Below, one piece after another: positions 1 through 5,823 of a stretch of 8,140 nucleotides of DNA. This DNA comes from JAHECQ01 sp047638695 (GTDB taxonomy: Bacteria > Actinomycetota > Acidimicrobiia > Acidimicrobiales > SZUA-35). The DNA is taken from the NCBI GenBank assembly GCA_047638695.1, contig JBLINY010000167.1:1-8140 (forward strand), written 5' to 3'. Within the stretch, counting starts at the first letter, position 1; each line of letters begins with the position of its first letter. Position numbers and translations under genes: made by a program. The notes beneath the pieces are model-generated. The model did not search any database and was not told where the DNA came from. It saw nothing but the letters and a program-made list of their open reading frames with translations.

Positions 1-75
1 GCTGGAGGTCGTGCTGCTGGAGGTCGTGCTGGCAGAGGGCGTGCTGCTGGAGGGCGTGCTGCTGGAGGTGATACT
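1..75. repeat. Five tandem 15-bp units in the lipoprotein linker
   Basis: The units are 1-15, 16-30, 31-45, 46-60 and 61-75. The first two are identical (gctggaggtcgtgct) and the others differ at a few positions. Read on the minus strand they encode the Ser/Thr/Pro linker. The array may continue beyond the left edge. Confidence 0.9.
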
Positions 76-201
76 CGGCGCCGAAGAGGCCGGGCCCGGC
101 GCAACCGTCGTCGACGACACCACTTCGTCGACCGTGACTCCACCCGTGCATGCAGCCAGCACCAACAACATGGCAAGGCCTAGGCAGTAGCGAGCATTCA
201 C
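1..201 (-). CDS. Putative lipoprotein, N-terminal part (runs off the left edge)
   Basis: The frame read leftwards from a GTG at 201 stays open to the window edge (67 codons). It begins MNARYCLGLAMLLVLAACTG: a short charged start, a hydrophobic core, and the lipobox L-A-A-C at residues 15-18. Cys18 would be lipidated, anchoring the protein on the outer face of the membrane. From about residue 29 the chain is almost only Ser, Thr, Pro and Ala, with the five-residue pattern S-T-(T/P)-S-S. Such regions usually form a flexible wall-spanning linker before a folded domain, which here lies outside the window. The GTG overlaps the stop of the preceding cysteine-rich gene (GTGA at 201-198), so the two genes are very likely translationally coupled. 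The signal peptide and lipobox are visible; the function is unknown. Confidence 0.8.
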   Translation of the reverse strand, partial: MNARYCLGLAMLLVLAACTGGVTVDEVVSSTTVAPGPASSAPSITSSSTPSSSTPSASTTSSSTTSS

Positions 202-833
202 TCCAGCACGCGCCGACGGAGTTCGACGTACACCTCGTGCCCCACTAACGCCTCTATTTCTACCCGCAAACTGTCGACGACTGGCTGATCGCCCACATAG
301 GCACGGTCGCCTTCGGTGCAGCACCACGCCATCGTTGCACCCTCATCGCCCCAGTCGGCGCGACCCCACCGACGAAGATGAGCTACGTCTTCGACGTCGC
401 CGTCCAGATCGCCCAGTGACCGCTCGACCCGCAGCGGAAGCTGCCAACAGACCGATGGTTTCCAATCGATCGGCTGTTCGCCATCAGCCTCGGCCTGCAG
501 GTGAAGGGCGCATCCGGCGCCACCGGCAAATCCCGGTCGGTTCAAGAAGATGCATGCACCCTCGACGACCCGAGTATTCGACGTTTGTCCGTCGCCGGTT
601 CCAACCAACACGCCGTTGGCTGCCTCGGCATGGAACTGGAAGCGAGCGGGATCGATCGTGGCGCCAAGAGCCGCTATCTGCATCGCCTCGTCGACGTCAA
701 GCAGTTCGGCCCCAACGCTGCAGCACCCTTGACCGAGGTGTTCGGCATCGTGGTCGAGTATGCCCTTGCAGCCGTTACCCCAGATGCACGTCCAATTCGA
801 GGCCAAAAATTCGAGATCGAAGGACCAGGCCAT
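198..833 (-). CDS. Cysteine-rich putative zinc/iron-chelating protein (YkgJ/DUF3109-like)
   Basis: A 211-residue soluble protein with no signal peptide or membrane segment. The cysteines sit in a recognisable order: C16 and C22 (CIWGNGC), C37-C38 (GQGCCSVGAEL), C94 and C108 (ACIFLNRP...GCALH), and C129 (KPSVCWQLPLR), with an extra pair C171-C172. The order C/CC, then 'C-h-F-L', then 'G-C-A-L-H', then 'K-P-x-x-C-x-x-P' resembles proteins annotated as putative zinc- or iron-chelating domains (YkgJ, DUF3109). From that family I infer that the cysteines bind a metal or cluster; no enzymatic reaction is established. The assignment is from motif memory, not a search. The ATG at 833 is the first plausible start, with no convincing Shine-Dalgarno upstream. 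The gene is divergent from ung and overlaps the downstream lipoprotein start by 4 nt, so the two probably form an operon. Confidence 0.8.
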   Translation of the reverse strand: MAWSFDLEFLASNWTCIWGNGCKGILDHDAEHLGQGCCSVGAELLDVDEAMQIAALGATIDPARFQFHAEAANGVLVGTGDGQTSNTRVVEGACIFLNRPGFAGGAGCALHLQAEADGEQPIDWKPSVCWQLPLRVERSLGDLDGDVEDVAHLRRWGRADWGDEGATMAWCCTEGDRAYVGDQPVVDSLRVEIEALVGHEVYVELRRRVLE

Positions 834-888
834 AGCTGTGAAACCCTAGCTGTTCGGGCAAAGCTACTCAGACACCGGCGGCGCTCTT

Positions 889-918
889 AGACAACAGCTC
901 GTCAGACAGCAGCTCGTC
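889..918. repeat. Tandem 15-bp repeat in the divergent gap upstream of ung
   Basis: Two adjacent 15-bp units, agacaacagctcgtc (889-903) and agacagcagctcgtc (904-918), match at 14 of 15 positions. They lie in the 101-bp gap (834-934) between the cysteine-rich gene and ung, 16 nt upstream of the ung ATG. The position would suit an operator or a 5' leader element, but it could equally be a neutral duplication. I see no confident -35/-10 pair elsewhere in the gap. Confidence 0.75.
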
Positions 919-934
919 AGGCGAGAGTGAACCT

Positions 935-1609
935 ATGCCAATAACCGACTGGAACCCGCTCCTCAAAGCGCAGCTGGCACTCGCCTATTGGGATGATCTC
1001 CAGCGGTTTGTCGAAGCCGAACGCCAGCAACACCCGGTGTATCCGCCCGCTGACGAGGTCTTTGCCGCCCTTCACCTGACCTCGTTCACCGACACCCGAG
1101 TGTTGTTGCTGGGCCAAGACCCGTATCACGGACCGGGCCAAGCCCACGGCCTGTGCTTTTCGGTGAAGCCGCCCACACCACCCCCGCCCTCGCTCCGGAA
1201 CATATTCAAAGAGCTCGAATCCGACCTCGGCGTCACGCCCCCAAACCACGGATCACTGGTTGGCTGGGCTCAACAGGGCGTTCTGCTGCTGAACACCACC
1301 CTCACCGTGCGGGCCGGTCAGGCGGCCTCTCACCAGAAGCACGGGTGGGAGACCTTCACCGACGCGGTCATCAAGGCCGTCAACGACAAAGAACAACGTG
1401 TCGTCTTCCTGCTGTGGGGTTCGGCAGCCCGTAAGAAGCGGAACTTTGTCGACACCGGTCGCCATGTGGTGATCGAAGCACCGCACCCGTCGCCGCTGTC
1501 GGCGCATCGCGGGTTCTTCGGAAGCCGGCCCTTCTCTCGGGCCAATACCGCCCTACGCGAAGCCGGGTTGTCAGAGGTCAACTGGGGTGCCAGTAGTCAT
1601 ACCCCTTGA
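935..1609 (+). CDS. ung: Uracil-DNA glycosylase, family 1
   Basis: This enzyme cuts uracil from DNA after cytosine deamination or dUMP misincorporation, starting base-excision repair in the cytoplasm. At 224 residues it has the usual bacterial family-1 length. The water-activating motif G-Q-D-P-Y-H is at 60-65 (catalytic D62), followed by GPGQAHG. A proline-rich loop with serine (PPPPS, 82-86) and LLLNT with the uracil-reading N120 come next. The DNA-intercalation motif H-P-S-P-L-S is at 184-189 (H184 stabilises the transition state), with HRGFFG after it. All key residues are present, so it should be active. The ATG at 935 has only a weak purine-rich site (ggcgagag, 920-927), and no in-frame start lies close upstream. 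A 15-bp tandem repeat lies just upstream. The PAP2 gene follows on the same strand after a gap of roughly 80 nt. Confidence 0.97.
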   Translation: MPITDWNPLLKAQLALAYWDDLQRFVEAERQQHPVYPPADEVFAALHLTSFTDTRVLLLGQDPYHGPGQAHGLCFSVKPPTPPPPSLRNIFKELESDLGVTPPNHGSLVGWAQQGVLLLNTTLTVRAGQAASHQKHGWETFTDAVIKAVNDKEQRVVFLLWGSAARKKRNFVDTGRHVVIEAPHPSPLSAHRGFFGSRPFSRANTALREAGLSEVNWGASSHTP

Positions 1610-1683
1610 ACAGAGTGGCAAATGTCATTACCGTTACCTGCGGTGGGCGACTCGTAAGAAGACAGAGCCGAGCTGAGTATGGC

Positions 1684-1688
1684 AGGAG
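1684..1688 (+). promoter_or_regulatory. Ribosome binding site that favours the GTG start at 1694
   Basis: AGGAG at 1684-1688 lies 5 nt before the GTG at 1694. The in-frame ATG at 1679 lies upstream of this motif and has no comparable site, so GTG 1694 is the better-supported start of the PAP2 gene. Confidence 0.5.
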
Positions 1689-1693
1689 TATCA

Positions 1694-2668
1694 GTGAGCA
1701 CAAACGCCTCCGTAAACAGTGCTGCCGTAAATATTGCTGCGGTAAATATTGCTGCGCCCGCTCATCCGCTGCTCGCCCAGCTGTGGGACCTGCTTCGCAA
1801 CACCCTGCTACTGGCTGCCCTCTACGCCGTCTACGCCCTTGTTCGTCGCGTCACTGCCGACGACTGGGGAACCGCCTACCTCAACGCCGAGCGACTCCTC
1901 AACTTCCAGCGAGCGATCGGGTTGCCGTCAGAGGCCAGTCTCCAACAGGGCTTTTTCCTCGACCGGCCACAGCTGGTCCGAGCGGCCAACACGTTCTACA
2001 TGTGGGTCCATTTCCCAGTCACCACGGTCTTCATGTTGTGGGTTTTCTTCACCCACCGGCATCGCTTCGCCGCTGTCCGCAACGCCCTCATTGCTCTCAC
2101 GCTTGGCGGCCTGGCTCTGCACGTCGCCTTCCCTCTGGTCCCGCCGCGAATGAAGCCATCACAGGGGTTCGTCGACACCGGGGCCGTCTTCGGTCCCAAT
2201 CCCTATGACCTTGAGGCCTCTGAAGCAGCCAACCAAATCGCGGCGATGCCGTCCCTGCATGTCGGCTGGGCGATGTTGGTTGCGATCTGCATCATCGCCC
2301 TTTGCCGCGGCCGCTTCCGATACTTGGCGGCCGTCCACCCGATCGTGACCACCTCAGTGGTGATCCTCACGGCTAACCATTACTGGACCGATGCCATCAT
2401 CGCCGCTCTCTTAGTGGCCGGCGCCTGGTTCTACACAATGAAGCTCAGCGACGTCGGCCGATTCGCCTTCAAACCGTCAGGCAAGCGCTCAGCTTCCTTG
2501 GAGTCGGGGCTCCTGCCCGATTTAGCACAGCCCGAACTAGCACTGCCCGAACTAGCACTGACCAAACCGTCGCCGTTTGACCAGATCGACCTTCGGGAGG
2601 CTGAGACGCCGGTTCCCGACGGTTCCTCAGCCGGCGACTTGGGCGCCACGCACCAGCCGACCGGGTGA
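1694..2668 (+). CDS. PAP2 superfamily integral membrane phosphatase/transferase (PAP2_3-like)
   Basis: This polytopic membrane protein has 324 residues from GTG 1694, or 329 from ATG 1679. Hydrophobic segments lie at about 34-52, 105-119, 129-147, 191-205, 213-227 and 233-248. The PAP2 active-site signatures are P-S-L-H at 186-189 (H189) and N-H-Y-W-T-D at 228-233 (H229, D233). In the family these two histidines and the aspartate cleave or transfer a phosphate-linked head group via a phospho-histidine intermediate. The nearest subgroup I recognise is PAP2_3, which includes inositol-phosphoceramide synthase-like proteins. The substrate (isoprenyl or glycerolipid phosphate, or inositol lipid) cannot be read from sequence. 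Two additions are odd: an Ala/Asn repeat near the N-terminus (VNSAA-VNIAA-VNIAA) and a hydrophilic tail of about 70 residues with an LA(Q/L)PE repeat. The 3' end overlaps the convergent amidohydrolase by 42 bp. Confidence 0.88.
   Translation: MSTNASVNSAAVNIAAVNIAAPAHPLLAQLWDLLRNTLLLAALYAVYALVRRVTADDWGTAYLNAERLLNFQRAIGLPSEASLQQGFFLDRPQLVRAANTFYMWVHFPVTTVFMLWVFFTHRHRFAAVRNALIALTLGGLALHVAFPLVPPRMKPSQGFVDTGAVFGPNPYDLEASEAANQIAAMPSLHVGWAMLVAICIIALCRGRFRYLAAVHPIVTTSVVILTANHYWTDAIIAALLVAGAWFYTMKLSDVGRFAFKPSGKRSASLESGLLPDLAQPELALPELALTKPSPFDQIDLREAETPVPDGSSAGDLGATHQPTG
1712..1756. repeat. Three tandem 15-bp units near the PAP2 gene start
   Basis: The units are 1712-1726, 1727-1741 and 1742-1756. The last two are identical (gtaaatattgctgcg) and the first differs at four positions. 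They encode VNSAA, VNIAA, VNIAA. The stretch is clearly more AT-rich than its surroundings. Confidence 0.9.
2523..2567. repeat. Three tandem 15-bp units in the PAP2 C-terminal tail
   Basis: The units are tagcacagcccgaac (2523-2537), tagcactgcccgaac (2538-2552) and tagcactgaccaaac (2553-2567). They encode the tail pattern LAQPE-LALPE-LALTK, and neighbouring units differ at one or two positions. Confidence 0.9.
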
Positions 2669-4348
2669 CACCCCCGTCGACTCGCCGTTGTGCATGATCT
2701 CGGTTCCTGACACGAACGTGTGGCGATAGCCGTCGGCTCGTTGCAACAGTCGCTTGCCGCCAGCAGGCAGGTCGTAATGCATCTCGGGAGCGTGCAACGC
2801 CAGGTTGTCAAAATCAATCACGTTGATGTCGGCCTTGTATCCGGGGGCCAGCAGACCTCGATCAAGAAGCCCGACCGTCTCGGCCGTTGCCCGACACTGC
2901 TTGGCGATCAGCATCTCGACCGGCAACGTGCCCCGAGGCCGGTCGCGGCCCCACCATTGCAAAAGCGTGGTTGGGAAGCTGACATCACAGATGATGCCAA
3001 CGTGGGCTCCACCGTCGGACAAACCGGGAACGGCAGCCGAATGCGACAGCTGCTCGCCGACCACATCGAGGTTGCCGGCCCCATAGTTGAGCGTCGGCAG
3101 GTAAAGGAAGGCTTTGCCGTCGTCGGCCAGCACCGCGTCGTAGGCCAGTTCGGCCGCCGAGATGCCAGCGCGACCGGCCTGGGCCGCGATCGAGTCGTTG
3201 GTGTCTGGCTCGTAGTTCGGCGGGTCGCCTAATTCGTACATCAAGTGAAACTTGTGAATCATCTTCGATCCCAACTCTGCGTCGGGGTCCGACGTCATGG
3301 CGCCGAGAATCGCCTGCCGGGTCTCGGGCTGACGCATTCGAGCAACCCGCTCAGGCAACGGCAGGTGAGCGATGTCCTTATAGGCCGGACTGCTGAGGAA
3401 GGGGTTGATCGAACCTTGCAAGCCCAGAAGCAGACCAACGGCGCGGGCACCAACCTGGCCTCGCATCGTCACACCTTCGGCCGTCGCCGCCGCGAAACGA
3501 TCGAGCTCGAGTTTCCAATCATCCGGTCGCTTCGCGCTCTGGGCAACCGACACCGAGATCGGTCTGCCCGACTCGGCCGCCATCCGATAGAAGATGCCAA
3601 TCTCCTCGTCCATGTCGACAAAATCGCTGACCACCTGCAGCACACCCTTGCCAGCCGCACCGAGCCCCCCAGCGATTCCGACCAGCTCATCGACTTCGGC
3701 CTTCAGCGTCGGTGTGTACTCCCCAAGACTGGTTCGGTGATTGATCGTGCGCGAGGTCGTGAAGCCGAGCGCCCCGTCCTCGACGGCCTGACGGGCGATC
3801 TCGGCCATGGCCGAGATGTCGTCGGGTGTCGCAGGTTCCTGGGTGGCGCCGCGCTCGCCCATCACGTGCAACCGAACTGCGCCGTGAGGGAGCTGCGCTC
3901 CGATGTCGATATCGCGGTTACGGCCATCGAGGAAGTCGAGATACTCGCCGAAGCTCTCCCATTCCCACGACAGTCCCTCGTGGAGAGCCGCACCCGGAAT
4001 GTCTTCGACACCCTCCATCAGCTGGATCAGACGTTCACGGTTCCGTTCGTATACCGGCGCAAATCCGACGCCGCAGTTCCCAAACACCGCGGTGGTGACG
4101 CCGTGCCAGCTCGATGGGGCGATGGCATCATCCCAGGTTGCCTGGCCGTCATAGTGGGTGTGAATGTCGACAAACCCGGGGGCAACCAGCGCACCGTCGG
4201 CGTCGAGCTCACGTTTACCCCGACCGTCGATCGACGGCGCTACTTCGGTGATCACGCCTTCGGTGACCGCAAGGTCAGCCGACCGTTTCGGCGCTCCGCT
4301 GCCGTCGACCACCATGCCGTTACGGATGACCAGATCGTGTTGGCTCAT
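2627..4348 (-). CDS. Metal-dependent amidohydrolase, N-acyl-D-amino-acid deacylase (D-aminoacylase) family
   Basis: A 573-residue cytoplasmic amidohydrolase. The small beta domain (1-60) has the usual V-I-R-N-G and A-P-G-F-V-D-I signatures. The barrel carries H-T-H-Y-D-G-Q at 63-69 (metal ligands H63 and H65), G-N-C-G-V-G at 90-95 (C92, the metal-bridging cysteine of D-aminoacylases), and G-L-S-D-G-G-A-H at 442-449 (catalytic D445). APGYKADINVIDFD at 501-514 closes the beta domain. The family hydrolyses N-acyl-D-amino acids and related amides. However, the two histidines that hold the tight zinc in D-aminoacylase appear replaced: VLQVVSD at 236-242 and ISVSVAQS at 264-271 stand where His-containing strands are expected. 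The true substrate may therefore differ, so only the superfamily is secure. The gene starts 9 nt after the tdk stop (probable operon, weak Shine-Dalgarno) and its 3' end overlaps the convergent PAP2 gene by 42 bp. Confidence 0.9.
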   Translation of the reverse strand: MSQHDLVIRNGMVVDGSGAPKRSADLAVTEGVITEVAPSIDGRGKRELDADGALVAPGFVDIHTHYDGQATWDDAIAPSSWHGVTTAVFGNCGVGFAPVYERNRERLIQLMEGVEDIPGAALHEGLSWEWESFGEYLDFLDGRNRDIDIGAQLPHGAVRLHVMGERGATQEPATPDDISAMAEIARQAVEDGALGFTTSRTINHRTSLGEYTPTLKAEVDELVGIAGGLGAAGKGVLQVVSDFVDMDEEIGIFYRMAAESGRPISVSVAQSAKRPDDWKLELDRFAAATAEGVTMRGQVGARAVGLLLGLQGSINPFLSSPAYKDIAHLPLPERVARMRQPETRQAILGAMTSDPDAELGSKMIHKFHLMYELGDPPNYEPDTNDSIAAQAGRAGISAAELAYDAVLADDGKAFLYLPTLNYGAGNLDVVGEQLSHSAAVPGLSDGGAHVGIICDVSFPTTLLQWWGRDRPRGTLPVEMLIAKQCRATAETVGLLDRGLLAPGYKADINVIDFDNLALHAPEMHYDLPAGGKRLLQRADGYRHTFVSGTEIMHNGESTGVSPGRLVRGAQVAG

Positions 4349-4357
4349 ACCGCCAAC

Positions 4358-4990
4358 TTAGAACAGAAGGATCTGGTCGTTCGCTTCCTTGTCGGCCAGC
4401 CAGTGCTTTCGACACCTCAGATCATAGGTCACGACGGGCTGGCTGCTCTCCCCGTCCAGGCCGGTCGAGGTGTCGCCGACCACCGTGATTTCGCCGTCAT
4501 AGACCTGGCGACCGTTGACCAGCCGGGCATTGTGGGTGGCCCGGCTTCCACACCAGCAACGGGCCTCGACCTGCAGCTCGGATCGCACATCGACGACCTC
4601 GAGAAGTCGCTTCGTTCCCTCGAAGAGTTGCCCCTGGAAGGTCGTGAGCAAGCCAAAGGCGTAGATCTCGATGTCGTGCTCATCCACGACTCGGGCCAGC
4701 TGGTCGATCTGGGTCGGTGAATAGAACTGGGTTTCATCGCAAATGGCGGCGTGCAAACCGTCGCCCCGAACATGTTCTTCGGTGAGCAACCGGTAGAGGT
4801 CGACCATTGGGTCCACAACGACGGCTTCGGCCGATACACCCAACCGGCTCGAGACCCGGCCGGCTTGGCGGTCAAGCTGGGTGATCAGCATGCAGGCCAA
4901 CCCCCGGGTCGTGAGGTTGTGGTGAATCTGAAGGGCCTGGGTCGACTTACCGGAGCCCATGGTGCCGAAGAAGAAGCGAAAGGCGGCCAT
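4358..4990 (-). CDS. tdk: Thymidine kinase (type II, TK1-like)
   Basis: This enzyme phosphorylates thymidine to dTMP with ATP in the cytoplasm, for nucleotide salvage. At 210 residues it is of normal length. The P-loop G-T-M-G-S-G-K-S-T is at 9-17 and the D-E-T-Q-F motif at 85-89 (E86 is the family's general base). Zinc ligands are C145 and C147 (CWC) and C193 with H196 (LRCRKHW). The thymidine-enclosing lasso spans about 164-190 and includes VYDGEI, VGDTS and VTYD. All functional residues are intact. The ATG at 4990 sits inside a CCATGG palindrome shared with a possible plus-strand start of the divergent M50 gene. The amidohydrolase follows after 9 nt and is probably co-transcribed, although the two share no known pathway. 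Confidence 0.97.
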   Translation of the reverse strand: MAAFRFFFGTMGSGKSTQALQIHHNLTTRGLACMLITQLDRQAGRVSSRLGVSAEAVVVDPMVDLYRLLTEEHVRGDGLHAAICDETQFYSPTQIDQLARVVDEHDIEIYAFGLLTTFQGQLFEGTKRLLEVVDVRSELQVEARCWCGSRATHNARLVNGRQVYDGEITVVGDTSTGLDGESSQPVVTYDLRCRKHWLADKEANDQILLF

Positions 4991-5027
4991 GGTCGCAACC
5001 TACCGCTCTGGCCCTAACGTTGAAGCC

Positions 5028-5801
5028 GTGACGAGCGTTTCACCAAGGGCGGCAGGTGTTCGGCCAAGTCCGTTGTTCCTACTGGTCGTGGCCTCGACCG
5101 CTTTGGGCATCGCTCTCGCCGTCAGCGGCGCCGCATCCGACGGTGTCGCCGTGTTCGTGCTGGTTGCATCGGGCTGGGTCCTGTCGTTGATTTTCCACGA
5201 ATTCGCTCATGCCTATGTGGCCTGGAAGGGCGGCGATCACTCGATCGCAGCCAAGGGCTATCTGTCGCTCGACCCCCGCAAGTACACCGACCCACTGACC
5301 TCACTGGTCATTCCCATCATTCTCGTGCTCGCAGGCGGCATCGGGCTTCCCGGGGGCGCGGTGTGGATCAATCGGGGTGCTCTGCGGTCGAAGGGTGTCG
5401 CGGCCATGGTGTCGTTGGCAGGACCGTTGACCAACCTGATCTTCGCGACGGTCTGTCTGGTTCCGATCTCCGTCGGTGTCGTCGACCCCAACGAGAATCT
5501 GGCCCTGGCCGCGGGACTCACCTTCCTCGGCTTTCTCCAGATCACGGCGTTCGTCCTTAACTTGTTGCCTATTCCGGGCCTCGACGGGTTCGGAGCCATC
5601 GAACCGTTCCTCCCCGACCATGTCCTCATCGCATTGGCTCCGGTTCGGCGCTACGGCCTCATGGCCATGTTTGTGCTGCTCTGGTTCGTTGCGCCGGTGC
5701 GCAACGCGTTCTGGGACCTCGTCGGTTGGTTTCTTCGTGCGTTTGGGGTCGATTCCAATCTCTTCCGCGTCGGCTTCGAGCTCTTCAAATTCTGGGAGTA
5801 G
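5028..5801 (+). CDS. Site-2 protease family (M50) membrane zinc metalloprotease
   Basis: A 257-residue intramembrane protease. The zinc-binding motif H-E-F-A-H is at 57-61 inside a hydrophobic segment (about 41-64). The third-ligand motif N-L-L-P-I-P-G-L-D-G is at 178-187 (D186), inside a C-terminal-half segment. Other membrane spans lie at about 14-33, 91-108, 124-151, 158-178 and 208-224. Family members cut membrane-anchored substrates such as anti-sigma factors or signal-peptide remnants. This is the short form without a PDZ domain, so no specific substrate can be named. The start is uncertain. GTG 5028 keeps the gene clear of tdk and gives a short N-terminus (MTSVSPRAAG). In-frame ATGs at 4989 and 4959 would add 13 or 23 residues, the latter reading antisense through the tdk P-loop codons. 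The hydrolase gene follows after 22 nt on the same strand. Confidence 0.92.
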   Translation: MTSVSPRAAGVRPSPLFLLVVASTALGIALAVSGAASDGVAVFVLVASGWVLSLIFHEFAHAYVAWKGGDHSIAAKGYLSLDPRKYTDPLTSLVIPIILVLAGGIGLPGGAVWINRGALRSKGVAAMVSLAGPLTNLIFATVCLVPISVGVVDPNENLALAAGLTFLGFLQITAFVLNLLPIPGLDGFGAIEPFLPDHVLIALAPVRRYGLMAMFVLLWFVAPVRNAFWDLVGWFLRAFGVDSNLFRVGFELFKFWE

Positions 5802-5812
5802 CCGATGATCCA

Positions 5813-5818
5813 AGGAGG
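5813..5818 (+). promoter_or_regulatory. Strong ribosome binding site for the alpha/beta hydrolase
   Basis: AGGAGG lies 5 nt before the ATG at 5824. It is the strongest Shine-Dalgarno sequence in the window and fixes that start. Confidence 0.85.
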
Positions 5819-5823
5819 AGCAG

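Noticed and set aside
1..75. Repeat at the left edge as a CRISPR array
   Set aside because: The units are contiguous 15-mers without spacers and lie in frame within a lipoprotein linker.
335..890. Several plus-strand open frames opposite the cysteine-rich gene
   Set aside because: Their translations are Arg/Pro/Ser-rich and featureless, while the minus-strand frame has an ordered cysteine pattern and a coupled downstream start.
1610..1678. Regulatory element between ung and the PAP2 gene
   Set aside because: Only a weak accg...cggt symmetry is visible, with no convincing promoter or terminator.
3245..4720. Long plus-strand open frame (491 codons) opposite the amidohydrolase and tdk
   Set aside because: It is antisense to two genes with intact family motifs, its translation shows no domain, and long antisense frames are common in GC-rich DNA.
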